Assembly: GCA_035527715.1 (NCBI GenBank)
Contig: DATKZY010000128.1
Span: 1 to 44,584 of the forward strand
Direction of reading: 5' to 3'
Source of the DNA: DSUN01 sp035527715
GTDB lineage: Bacteria > Planctomycetota > PUPC01 > DSUN01
DNA: 44,584 bases
Under the pieces are notes generated by a model. It ran no database searches, was not told where the DNA came from, and saw only the letters and a list, made by a program, of their open reading frames with translations. Each line of letters starts with the position of its first letter. Position 1 is the first letter of the stretch. The translations under genes were made by a program, and so were the position numbers. Below, piece after piece: positions 8,532 to 16,370 of this stretch.

Positions 8532-10748
8532 ATGCGACGGGCCTTCGCGTGTACGGCGGCGTTTGCGTTGGGGAGCCTGGGTCTGGCAGCGGACATTGTG
8601 CGGGAGGGCGCGCCCCAGGGCGCCGTGTGGCACAAGGGCGACCAGAAGGAGGCCGCAGCCGACCTGGTGGAGTTCGTCGAGAAGATGTCGGGCGCCCGCC
8701 TGGAGGTCAAGGCCGTCGCCGAGGGCGAGAAGCCGGCAGCAGACTCGCCAGCCATCGTCCTGGGCGCCCTGGCACTCGAGATGGGTCTGCCGAAGCCGCC
8801 CGAGACGCCCTCGCTCGACGGCTATCGCCTCCAGACCAGGCGCAATCACCTGCTCCTCGCCGGCGAGGCCCCCATGTCCACCCGCTTCGCCGTTACCCAC
8901 TTCCTCGAACACCACGGCTGCCGCTGGCTCATGGCCAACAAGTGGGGCGAGGTGATCCCCCAAGCGAAGACGCTGTCGCTCGACGGCTTCGACGTGAGCG
9001 AGAAGCCCGACTTCGCGTACCGCAACGTCTGGGGCTTCGTGCCCCACGCCCGCTCGCGCCTCGGCGGCATGGACCTGCCGAACCGCCACGACTGGGAGCA
9101 CGTGCCCGCCGCCAGGTACTTCAAGGACCACCCCGGATACTACGCCCTCCGCGGCGGCGAGCGGCGGCCCGGCGGCTGGCTGTGCACGAGCCACCCCGAC
9201 CTGCCGCGCCTGTTCGCCGACGCCTACGTAGCCAAGTCGAAGAAGGGGGTCCGGGCCGACACGATCTCGCCGCCCGACGGCCGCGGCTTCTGCGAGTGCG
9301 CGAAGTGCAAGGCCCTCGACGTGCCCGACTACATCGAGCCCAGCTCCGGAACGATCTCGATGTCCGACCGCTACGCCCGCTTCTTCGATGCCGTCGGGCA
9401 GCTCGTGGGCAAGGAGGCGCCCGGCTTCATCCTGAGCTTCTACTGCTACTCCGACTACACGCTGCCGCCGAAGACGGTGAGCAAGGTCTCGGACAACCTG
9501 TGCGCCTGGGTGACCACCATCCGCTTCTGCCGCATCCACGGGGTGAACAACCCCCGCTGCGAGTCGCGCCAGCGCTACAAGGCCGTCGTCGAGGGCTGGG
9601 CACGCCTCATGCAAACCGCCTGCTACGACTACAACTACAACCTCGCCGAGGTCACCGTCCCCATCTCCAAGATCACCTACATGAAGGACAACATCCCCTT
9701 CCTCAAGAAGACCGGCTGCCGCGGCATCAACCTGGAGTCCATGGCCGCCTGGAACCTCTACGGCCCGCACACCTACTTGGCCAGCCGCCTGATGTGGAAG
9801 GCGGACGCCGACGCCGACGCGATCCTCGACGACTACTATGCGAAGCTCTGCGGCAAGGCCGCCCCGCACGTGAAAGCCTACTGGGAACGAATTGACAAGG
9901 CCGTGCGCGAGGCCGACGTCCACGTCGGCTGCTTCCACGGCATCCACGCCATCTGGACCCCCGCGCTGGTCAAGGAGTGCGAAGCCGACCTCGATGCGGC
10001 GGCCAAGGCCGCCGAGACCGACCTCGAGCGCGAGCGCGTCGCCCTCTTCCGCTCGGGGCTGGAGAGCGCCCGGTACTACCTGGCCGTGCGCGAGGCCATC
10101 AACCGCTGCGACTTCGTTGCGGCGAAGCAAACCTTCGACCAGTGGCTCAAGCACATGGACGCCGCGTTCGACAAGCAGTACAACACCATGCGCGGCTACA
10201 AGCGCGGCTACGCCGAGTGGTTCCTCCGCCCCCTCATCGAGAGCGGCCTCGCACGCACGGTCGGCGAGTGCAAGCTCGTGGCGCAACTGCCCGACGAGTG
10301 GGACTTCCGCTACGACCCCCAGGACGCCGGCGAGAAGCAAGGCTGGTTCAAGGACGCCGCCGCCCCCGAGGGCTGGCGGAAGGTGAAGACCTACTCCGCC
10401 ACGCTCAACGAGCAGAGAATCCCCGAGCAGCTCACCTGGATGTGGTATCGCGCCCGGCTCAAGGCGCCGGCCGCCCTCCCCCCCGGTCCGCTCCACCTCT
10501 GGTTTGGCGAGGTGGACGGCAGCCCGACGAAGGTCTACCTGAACGGCGAGCCGGTCGCCGAGTTCGCGGGCGCCCGGAAGCCCAGCGAGGTCGAGGTCAC
10601 GGGCAAGCTGCTGGCGGGCAAGGACAACCTGGTCGTCGTCAGGACCGGCCACCTGAGCATCAGCGAGCTGATGCTCGGCGGCATCGTGCGGCCCGCGATG
10701 CTCTACGCCGGCCCCAGGCCCGAGCCTGCCCCCAAGGGGGGCCGGTAG
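8532..10748 (+). CDS. Exported DUF4838 protein, putative glycoside-acting
   Basis: Protein of 738 residues. Residues 1-20 are a signal peptide (basic start, hydrophobic core, Ala-Ala before Asp). Residues ~25-150 resemble the N-terminal domain found before alpha-glucuronidase-like barrels ('KEAAADLVEFVEKMSG', 'HFLEHHGCRWLM'). The central DUF4838 region holds the family hallmark 'DGRGFCECAKC' (Cys254, Cys256, Cys259) and an aromatic-rich barrel-like stretch up to ~450. The C-terminus (~620-730) looks like a galactose-binding jelly roll ('WMWYRARLKAP...LHLWFGEVDGS..KVYLNGEPV'). The ATG at 8532 follows AGGAG at good spacing. DUF4838 proteins are abundant in polysaccharide-degrading PVC bacteria; the substrate is unknown. 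It appears to be monocistronic, followed by a palindromic repeat. Confidence 0.85.
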   Translation: MRRAFACTAAFALGSLGLAADIVREGAPQGAVWHKGDQKEAAADLVEFVEKMSGARLEVKAVAEGEKPAADSPAIVLGALALEMGLPKPPETPSLDGYRLQTRRNHLLLAGEAPMSTRFAVTHFLEHHGCRWLMANKWGEVIPQAKTLSLDGFDVSEKPDFAYRNVWGFVPHARSRLGGMDLPNRHDWEHVPAARYFKDHPGYYALRGGERRPGGWLCTSHPDLPRLFADAYVAKSKKGVRADTISPPDGRGFCECAKCKALDVPDYIEPSSGTISMSDRYARFFDAVGQLVGKEAPGFILSFYCYSDYTLPPKTVSKVSDNLCAWVTTIRFCRIHGVNNPRCESRQRYKAVVEGWARLMQTACYDYNYNLAEVTVPISKITYMKDNIPFLKKTGCRGINLESMAAWNLYGPHTYLASRLMWKADADADAILDDYYAKLCGKAAPHVKAYWERIDKAVREADVHVGCFHGIHAIWTPALVKECEADLDAAAKAAETDLERERVALFRSGLESARYYLAVREAINRCDFVAAKQTFDQWLKHMDAAFDKQYNTMRGYKRGYAEWFLRPLIESGLARTVGECKLVAQLPDEWDFRYDPQDAGEKQGWFKDAAAPEGWRKVKTYSATLNEQRIPEQLTWMWYRARLKAPAALPPGPLHLWFGEVDGSPTKVYLNGEPVAEFAGARKPSEVEVTGKLLAGKDNLVVVRTGHLSISELMLGGIVRPAMLYAGPRPEPAPKGGR

Positions 10749-10782
10749 CCCCCCGCTCCCTCGCGGGCGCGGGCCCGCCGCC

Positions 10783-10942
10783 GCGCTAGTGGATCAATCT
10801 CTCCCTCAGGGGGTTTGATCCACTAGTGGCCCCTCAAACCGCTGCCATAACTGCTTCCGGAATAACGCCTTATGGCGTGCTGGCGCCCCTGATTCACTAC
10901 AGGATCACCCCTTTTTCCCCCGCGCGCTTGATCCACTAGCGC
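10783..10942. repeat. Two-hairpin palindromic element
   Basis: Begins with a perfect 12-bp hairpin (arms 10786-10797 and 10815-10826, CTAGTGGATCAA and its complement) and ends with a related, imperfect hairpin (10897-10907 with 10929-10939). The outermost 15 bases (10783-10797 and 10928-10942) are exact inverse complements beginning and ending GCGCTAG/CTAGCGC. A further short hairpin (ACGCC TTAT GGCGT) lies at 10865-10878. The first hairpin could also end transcription of the DUF4838 gene, although no T-run follows. Confidence 0.75.
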
Positions 10943-10948
10943 CCACCC

Positions 10949-10977
10949 TTGCACCCGCCCCAGCGCCATGCTATAGT
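10949..10977 (+). promoter_or_regulatory. Promoter of the Hsp70-TIR gene
   Basis: TTGCAC (10949-10954), 17-base spacer, TATAGT (10972-10977), 42 bases before the ATG at 11019. It starts seven bases after the end of the palindromic element. Confidence 0.6.
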
Positions 10978-11018
10978 GACGCCGGATGCCATAGGCCCTG
11001 TTCCGCAAGGAGGGAGAC

Positions 11019-13907
11019 ATGGCCCACGCCATCGGCATTGATTTCGGGACAACGAACTGCGTCGCCGCCGTCGTCCGCGACGGCGTGCCGCAGGTGATAC
11101 CAGTTGACGGCTCGCCGCTGATGCCCAGCATCGTGTCGTTCACTGAGGACGGCGCCGTGCTCGTCGGCCAGGCGGCGAAGGCCCGCCGCTGGCTCGCCCC
11201 CGAATCCACCATCGCGTCCTTCAAGCGCTTCCTCGCCGACCCCGCGAAGCGCTGGACCATCTTCGGCAGGACCTACACGCCCGTTGACGTGGCTGCCCTG
11301 CTCCTGCGGCGGCTAAGGGAGGCGGCGGAGGCATTCCTGGGCGAGCCCGTCGCCGAAGCCGTCATCACGGTGCCCACGTGGTTCACCTCTGTAGAGTTGG
11401 GTCATCTCGGACAAGCAGGGGCCCGCGCCGGGCTTGCGACCACGCACAGGCTCCTCGAACCTCTCGCCGCGGCCATCCGTTGTGGCCTCGAAGAACGGAG
11501 CGAGATGGCGCTCGTTTACCACCTTGGCGGCGCGACATTCGAGGCCGAACTCGTCAGAGCAAAGGGTGGCGCACTGCTCGTGGTCGCCGCCGGCGGCCAT
11601 CAAGACCTGGGGGGGAACGATTTCCTCGATGTTCTGGCCGAGCACCTCTACGACAGGTGGCAGCAACACACGGGCTCCCAGTTCGGCCCGTTTCACGACT
11701 TGTTCTCGCCAGATCCCGGCGTCCCAGAGGAAAGCCGTCTGGCCGCGCACCGCCTCATGGAAGCAGCCGAGAGCGCCAAGATCGCGCTCTCGAGCGCGCG
11801 CGCCGCCAGCGTCCGCATTGCCGACTTCCTTGGAACATCCCTGGAGGAAGAGGTCACACGCGAGGAGTACGAGCTCTTCCTCGATCCCATTGTCGATCTG
11901 ACGGTCCGCACTTCCCGCAACACGCTCGAGACGGCGGGGTTGAGCCCAGGCCCGCACCTCCACGTGCTTCTAACCGGTGGCTCGACTCAGACCCCGCTGG
12001 TCAGGGAGAGAATCCGCCAGCAGCTTGGTCTCCCAGTGGGGGCCGAGCCGGCCGACCTCGTGGCGGCTATGGGGGCGGCGAGGTTCGCGGCAGTGCTGGC
12101 TGCGGCTGGCCCCCCGCGGTGTATCGCGGCCCCCACGGGGACGGCCATGCGTGAGAGGCCAGTTGAGAAACCTGGAGGGGCAAACTTGGCCGCCCCCACC
12201 GTTCCGGAGCCAAGCAACGAGGTCCCCGCACTTGATCTGGCCTTTCCTGAAGCCGGCACGGAGAAGGAGGAGGGTCTGGTGGCGGGCCGCGACGAGCCGG
12301 TGAGGGAACCGACCCCCAGAGACACGGCCATGGCCATGCCCGAAGTGCCGCAGCCAGCCACTCATGGCGACGAAGACTTCGCCCAAGCAGGCTTCGAGGG
12401 CGAGGGGAATCGTCCGCTGCATCTCGACGAGAACGTGCAGTTCACGGTCTATCGCCCGGCGGTGGTGAGGCCGATGGAGTGGCGCACGCTGCTGGCCTTC
12501 GCCCACCTCTCCGAGCTCCCGCCCGATGCGCCGCCTGAGCAGCCCCACCCCATTGAGGAGATGAAACGCCAGGTCGAACAAGCCCTCGGCGAGAAGGCCC
12601 GCGACTACACCGACGTGAGGCAGGACAGCTCTCAGGGCGTCCCCCGCGAGGGAGAGATCACGTTCAAGCCCGAAATCCCAGGCATCGAGTTCAACCCCCC
12701 AAGCCGCTCGTTCCTGTGGCTTGAGAGCGTGCACTGCGAGGAATTCCGCCTGCGCGCCCGGCCGGAGCTGGACGGAGAGATGGCCCGAGGCCGGCTCACC
12801 GTGTTCCTCGGCAGCATCATCCTGGCCGACATCCCGCTGGCTATCCGTGTGGACAGCCACGCCGAAGCAACTCCGGCCCGGCCCTCGCGTGAGCCGGTCG
12901 TCCGCCGCCCGTACCAAAAGGTGTTCGCCTCATACTCCCACAAGGACCTCGAGATCGTCGAGGAGTTGGAGCAGCGTGCGACTTCGACGGGGTTAGGGGT
13001 GAGCTACCTGCGCGACCTCCTCAACCTGCGCGCGGGGAAGGTGTGGCGCAAGGAGCTGGCGCGGATGATCGAGGAGGCCGATATCTTCCAGCTCTTCTGG
13101 TCGTGGAACTCGATGCGCTCGGATAACGTGAGAGACGAATGGAAGTACGCGCTGTCGCTGCGCCGTCCCGACTTCGTCCGCCCCGTCTACTGGGAGGAGC
13201 CAAGGCCGGAGGACCGCGGAAAGGGCCTGCCGCCGGATGCCTTGGACCGCCTGCACTTCGAGCGCATCCGCCTCGGGGCGTGCGCCTCCTCCAGGGTGGG
13301 GCCGCGGGGAAGCGATTCTGCGCGGGCCGCGGGTCCAGGGGCCGCTGCCGAGCCCGGCTCCTTCGCGCGCCGCGTGATACGCTTCACGGCGCCAGAGGAG
13401 CTTCTTGGGCCGCCGGACTTCAGACGCCCGGCAATGGCCCCGCGGGGCCCTGCCGCTCTGGCGGAAGCCCTTCGAGAGGCCCATATGGCCTTCGACGAGG
13501 CGAGGTGCCGGGAGCTGCTGGCCGCGCTGGCTGAGCGCCGCGTGGCGGCTGTTGATGAATCAGGCGACAAGCTCTGCGCGCAACTCGCCGAACAGGTGGC
13601 AGCCGCTACGAAGTGGCTGAGGGAGATTGACGAGGAGCGCAATCGGGAGGCTGCCTTCCGGGAAGCGTGTGCGGCCCTGAAGAGGGCACTGGACAATGAC
13701 GAGGGGCACCAGACTATCGAGCGGCTTGCGGCGGCGGTGCTGCGGCATGACCTTGGCATGCCCCACCCTCTCGCCGCGCGATATGACGCGCACGTGGCTG
13801 CTCTCCAGCCTGCGCGACGCATGAGGGTGGGGTTGACGTTTGTCGCGGTCTTCGCCGCGGTTGTGCTGCTCATTATCCTGTGGCTGTTGGGCTGGTTTCG
13901 GCCGTGA
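11019..13907 (+). CDS. Hsp70-like / TIR-domain fusion protein
   Basis: Protein of 962 residues; ATG preceded by AAGGAGGG. Residues 1-365 are an Hsp70/DnaK-type nucleotide-binding fold: 'GIDFGTTNC' (Asp8), Lys69 in 'SFKRF', 'VITVPTWF' and 'VLLTGGSTQTPLV'. The phosphate-2 loop is degenerate, 'HLGGATFE' at 168-175 where the family has D-L-G-G-G-T-x-D. No substrate-binding domain follows. A Pro/Glu-rich linker (370-470) leads to a beta-rich domain (~472-612, beginning 'VQFTVYRP' with 'WRTLLAFAHL') that I recall beside TIR domains. Residues ~633-730 are a TIR domain: 'KVFASYSHKD', 'YLRDLLNLRAG', 'ADIFQLFWSWN' and 'SDNVRDEW', with Glu707 at the usual NADase glutamate position. A helical region and one membrane helix (~936-958) end the protein. 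Inference: a membrane-tethered stress or immune sensor-effector. No partner gene is adjacent. Confidence 0.88.
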   Translation: MAHAIGIDFGTTNCVAAVVRDGVPQVIPVDGSPLMPSIVSFTEDGAVLVGQAAKARRWLAPESTIASFKRFLADPAKRWTIFGRTYTPVDVAALLLRRLREAAEAFLGEPVAEAVITVPTWFTSVELGHLGQAGARAGLATTHRLLEPLAAAIRCGLEERSEMALVYHLGGATFEAELVRAKGGALLVVAAGGHQDLGGNDFLDVLAEHLYDRWQQHTGSQFGPFHDLFSPDPGVPEESRLAAHRLMEAAESAKIALSSARAASVRIADFLGTSLEEEVTREEYELFLDPIVDLTVRTSRNTLETAGLSPGPHLHVLLTGGSTQTPLVRERIRQQLGLPVGAEPADLVAAMGAARFAAVLAAAGPPRCIAAPTGTAMRERPVEKPGGANLAAPTVPEPSNEVPALDLAFPEAGTEKEEGLVAGRDEPVREPTPRDTAMAMPEVPQPATHGDEDFAQAGFEGEGNRPLHLDENVQFTVYRPAVVRPMEWRTLLAFAHLSELPPDAPPEQPHPIEEMKRQVEQALGEKARDYTDVRQDSSQGVPREGEITFKPEIPGIEFNPPSRSFLWLESVHCEEFRLRARPELDGEMARGRLTVFLGSIILADIPLAIRVDSHAEATPARPSREPVVRRPYQKVFASYSHKDLEIVEELEQRATSTGLGVSYLRDLLNLRAGKVWRKELARMIEEADIFQLFWSWNSMRSDNVRDEWKYALSLRRPDFVRPVYWEEPRPEDRGKGLPPDALDRLHFERIRLGACASSRVGPRGSDSARAAGPGAAAEPGSFARRVIRFTAPEELLGPPDFRRPAMAPRGPAALAEALREAHMAFDEARCRELLAALAERRVAAVDESGDKLCAQLAEQVAAATKWLREIDEERNREAAFREACAALKRALDNDEGHQTIERLAAAVLRHDLGMPHPLAARYDAHVAALQPARRMRVGLTFVAVFAAVVLLIILWLLGWFRP

Positions 13908-14757
13908 GCTGGCGAACGAGGGCGGCAACCTCCCCAATCTCGTCGCGCTTCTTCGGGAACACGCCCACGCACAGGCCGTCCTTGCGCTTCAGGCGCTTGA
14001 GGACCTCGGGGAACGTGTCCTTGGGCAGGATGCGGCCGGCGCCGAGCACCTTGTAGGCGACGACCGGCTTCGCGAGCTTCTCGATCGTGGCGAGCGTTTC
14101 CTCCAAGCCCGCGCGGACGTAGTTGTCGGGGCGGTAGAGCGGCTGGTGGTAGAAGTCGGTCGGCAGCCCCTTCCCCTCGGCCTCCAGGTGGGTCGTGGCC
14201 CGGTGCGTGGCCATGCCGGCCGGCAGCTTGTGGCTCTTGATCAGCTCGAGCCAGCCGCGAACGACGTCCCACTTCCCCTTCGTCACCTGGCCGTCAATCT
14301 GGCAGCCCTGGATGCACACGGCCTTCGCCCCGTTCTTCACGGCGGCCAGGATGTCCTTCTCCATCGGCTGGCGGTCGGGCTGGGCGATCCAGGCATTTAG
14401 CTTGCCGCCCTTCTCCCTATACTCGTTCCACAGCGCGATCCAGTGCTCGTAGCAGGGGGTCCAGACGGCGCTGATGCCGTGGTCGGCCGCGGCGTCGAGC
14501 GTGGCCATGATGCGCTCGTTCGTGTAGTACGCCTTCATCTCGTCGGCCGATGCCTGCGGGTTGCCGTGGGAGAAGCCGAAGAAGGGATTGCTGCCCAGAA
14601 ACAGCCGCGAGACCTCGAGCGAGCCGAGTCGGATCGGGGGCATCGCGCCTGCTGGCTCCCTCTCGCCCGCCGTGGCGCTGCCGCCCGATGCTGCTGCGAT
14701 CGCTCCCACCAGCATGGCCTCCTTATGGAATTCCCTCCGTGTGATCGGTCGTCCCAC
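13873..14757 (-). CDS. Tat-exported protein, possibly aldo/keto-reductase-like barrel
   Basis: Protein of 294 residues with a GTG start at 14757. The N-terminus carries a twin-arginine signal ('TRREFHKEAM', Arg7-Arg8, then 'LVGAIAAASGGSATA'), so it should be exported folded. The mature part begins 'IRLGSLEVSRLFLGSNPFFG', like the first strand of aldo/keto reductases, and continues with alternating strands and helices ('GISAVWTPCYEHW', 'KAVCIQGCQIDG', 'PVVAYKVLGAGRI', 'GLCVGVFPKK') as expected for a TIM barrel. The classical AKR catalytic Tyr/Lys pair is not obvious, so enzymatic activity is uncertain. Its 3' end overlaps the end of the convergent Hsp70-TIR gene by 35 bases. It has its own promoter upstream. 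Confidence 0.72.
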   Translation of the reverse strand: MGRPITRREFHKEAMLVGAIAAASGGSATAGEREPAGAMPPIRLGSLEVSRLFLGSNPFFGFSHGNPQASADEMKAYYTNERIMATLDAAADHGISAVWTPCYEHWIALWNEYREKGGKLNAWIAQPDRQPMEKDILAAVKNGAKAVCIQGCQIDGQVTKGKWDVVRGWLELIKSHKLPAGMATHRATTHLEAEGKGLPTDFYHQPLYRPDNYVRAGLEETLATIEKLAKPVVAYKVLGAGRILPKDTFPEVLKRLKRKDGLCVGVFPKKRDEIGEVAALVRQLTAETSPTATG

Positions 14758-14803
14758 GTCTCACCCCTTCTCGTCCATCCCCTTCGCGCTGCTCCTGTCC
14801 GCC

Positions 14804-14832
14804 ATTGTACCGCACCCGCGCTGTGGGGTCAA
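14804..14832 (-). promoter_or_regulatory. Promoter of the Tat-exported protein gene
   Basis: Minus strand: TTGACC (14827-14832), 17-base spacer, TACAAT (14804-14809), about 47 bases before the GTG start. Confidence 0.65.
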
Positions 14833-15247
14833 TCGGGGCATCGAGGCGGAGTACGGCCCCCGTTCTGGTACCCACCCTGATTCCCGTTCTCTCGTGCTCG
14901 TCGGCGAGTCCGCAGGCTCTGCCTCTTTCCCCTTCCACGACGAGGAAGCTGAGGGTGTCGGATCTTCAGGGCGTGTTGCCCAAACCGACTTGAGGGGATC
15001 AGCCTCGTTGGGAGTCCCGCCTTCAGGCGGCTTGGCGCAGGAGAGGACCGCCTGAGCTACTCCACCGTAGCAGCTACGAAGCTCCGCGAAGGCGGAAGGC
15101 GGGACTCCCAACGACTCCGCCCTGTGCCCAACACGCCCTCGAGGTCTGACCCCTGCGGCCGCCCGGGGGCCGGCGGCGCTGCCCGGCTTTGCCCTGGGCC
15201 AGGGGCCGGCCGAAGGACTTGGCGTATGGGGCATGACCAAAGGGGAG
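14833..15247. other. Gene-free stretch holding an inverted-repeat element
   Basis: No credible coding frame. The middle is the palindromic element at 14969-15138. The rest is GC-rich spacer with a GAGGTCTGACCCC segment (15140-15152) related to the TGAAGATCTGACACC-type repeat motif seen again near 16375. Confidence 0.6.
14969..15138. repeat. 170-bp nested inverted-repeat element
   Basis: Outer arms of 10 bp (14969-14978 with 15129-15138, GGGCGTGTTG and its complement) and inner perfect arms of 18 bp (15007-15024 with 15095-15112, around GGGAGTCCCGCC). The outer flanks are also partly complementary (14957-14968 against 15139-15150). This looks like a short non-autonomous palindromic repeat; no protein is encoded. 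Confidence 0.75.
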
Positions 15248-15754
15248 TCAGAACCCGCGGTCGGGGCCAGATCCCCCCTGGTCCACAGGGGAAGCCTTTG
15301 GCAAAAGGCGGCACGACGCCAGGTCCTTCAGCCGGCGGTACGCGATCTCGATTTCCCCCCAAACCCGGCGCCTCTCGCCAGGGGCCAGTTCGCCGGGGTC
15401 CCTCCCGAACAACTGATCGAGAAGCTCGTCGGACTCGGCAAGGACAAAGCCATCTCCATCGAGCAGCTTCACGCCCAGTTCGCAGTCTACCGGTCCCTTG
15501 GAGACATTGGTTATGTCGCACCGCCACTGCACCGTAGCCCAGCGTGCGGGCACACCAGAGTCGGATTGAGCATTGACTCGCTCGCCCAAGTCTATCGTCT
15601 TGGCCGCGCAATCAGACAGGCGCAGGAACTCGTTCGGCTCGGCGGTCGTGGGCAGTAACCGTTTGGAGGCCATCTCGAAGTTCGAGCACGACGAGAGCAA
15701 TAGGAAGGTGCCACAGGCCAGCAGAAGACCCACGTTCACCTTGCGTCTGAGCAT
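15248..15754 (-). CDS. Small lipoprotein, FxLYD-like
   Basis: Protein of 168 residues. A lipoprotein signal is clear: basic 'MLRRK', hydrophobic core and the lipobox 'LLSSC' with Cys23 as the lipidated residue. The mature part is one beta-sandwich-like domain: 'ATVQWRCDITNVSKGPVDCELGV' and 'LLDGDGFVLAESDELLDQLF', then 'LAPGERRRVWGEIEI', the pattern of FxLYD/DUF3426-type domains (a strand pair, then a 'L.PGE...' turn). The ATG at 15754 has GAGGAGG at about 7 bases and a promoter behind it, so the gene is probably real and separately expressed although it is surrounded by repeats. It is likely anchored in the outer or inner membrane, facing the periplasm. Function unknown. Confidence 0.75.
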   Translation of the reverse strand: MLRRKVNVGLLLACGTFLLLSSCSNFEMASKRLLPTTAEPNEFLRLSDCAAKTIDLGERVNAQSDSGVPARWATVQWRCDITNVSKGPVDCELGVKLLDGDGFVLAESDELLDQLFGRDPGELAPGERRRVWGEIEIAYRRLKDLASCRLLPKASPVDQGGSGPDRGF

Positions 15755-15830
15755 GTTCGCCTCCTCTCTCGACCCTCCCAGGGTAGTGCTGCCGAGACAT
15801 GGCCGCTCCCCTCAGGCGGACGCCGGCTCA

Positions 15831-15858
15831 ATACTACGCCCCGCCGCGCGAAAGTCAA
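15831..15858 (-). promoter_or_regulatory. Promoter of the small lipoprotein gene
   Basis: Minus strand: TTGACT (15853-15858), 16-base spacer, TAGTAT (15831-15836), about 77 bases before the ATG. Confidence 0.6.
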
Positions 15859-16103
15859 GCCCTGCGAAGATTCGCCGCCCCAAGTCAGGCTGAGAGTGAG
15901 ATCCTCAAATATCAATTGTCCGCAGGAGCGGGTGCGGCGCGTCGCGCAGGAGTTGTCTCCTGACTCTCCGCGATCCGGGGGTGTAGGATGAGACTGGAGA
16001 CAGCTCCTCAGCATCCCTGCCCGTGGCGCGGGCGAGGACCCTTTCCCCCTCTCCCCCGCCCACTGGCGGTTGGAGTAGGGGGCGATGATTGATATTTGAA
16101 GAT

Positions 16104-16370
16104 GGGGCTATCCGCTTGACTCCCGCTGATGGATCCTGCGGCCACGAGGTGCTGCGTAGGGTGAACGTGACGTGTCATTCTGAGGAGGTCGCCCATGGCG
16201 ACCGACGAAGAATCTCCCAGGGAAGGAGACTGACGCACGAGGATCCCCTGATCCGGTCGGAGCCGGCTCCCCTGAAAGATTCTTCGCGCCATTCGGCCAA
16301 GGCCGAATGGGCTCAGAATGACATCGGTGGCACTGCGGGACGCTCCTACGGGAGTCAGGCGGATAGCCCC
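16104..16370. mobile_element. MITE-like element with 10-bp target duplication
   Basis: Terminal inverted repeats of 22 bp (16104-16125 and 16349-16370) match at 21 positions; they begin GGGGCTATCCGC. The element is flanked directly by an exact 10-bp direct repeat, ATTTGAAGAT, at 16094-16103 and 16371-16380. At 267 bp with no coding capacity it fits a miniature inverted-repeat transposable element. Removing the element and one flank copy restores a sequence that matches, in inverse orientation, another site at 15896-15917, which supports real insertion. Confidence 0.8.
16173..16323. repeat. Palindromic repeat with TGTCATTCTGAG ends, nested in the MITE
   Basis: 151 bp. The left end reads TGTCATTCTGAG and then GAAGAATCT; the right end is the inverse (AGATTCTTC, then CTCAGAATGACA). 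Each half holds its own perfect hairpin with unrelated sequence: 16187-16203 (GGTCGCC, CAT loop) and 16289-16310 (CCATTCGGCC, AA loop). From general knowledge, repeats with such ends are widespread in bacterial genomes. Confidence 0.8.

Noticed and set aside
11019..12120. Ordinary DnaK chaperone
   Set aside because: The substrate-binding and lid domains are missing, the phosphate-2 loop is degenerate, and the frame continues into a TIR domain without interruption.
16173..16323. Structured RNA gene or riboswitch
   Set aside because: The symmetry, the ends and the nested position fit a palindromic repeat better; no promoter or downstream gene on the same strand would be controlled.
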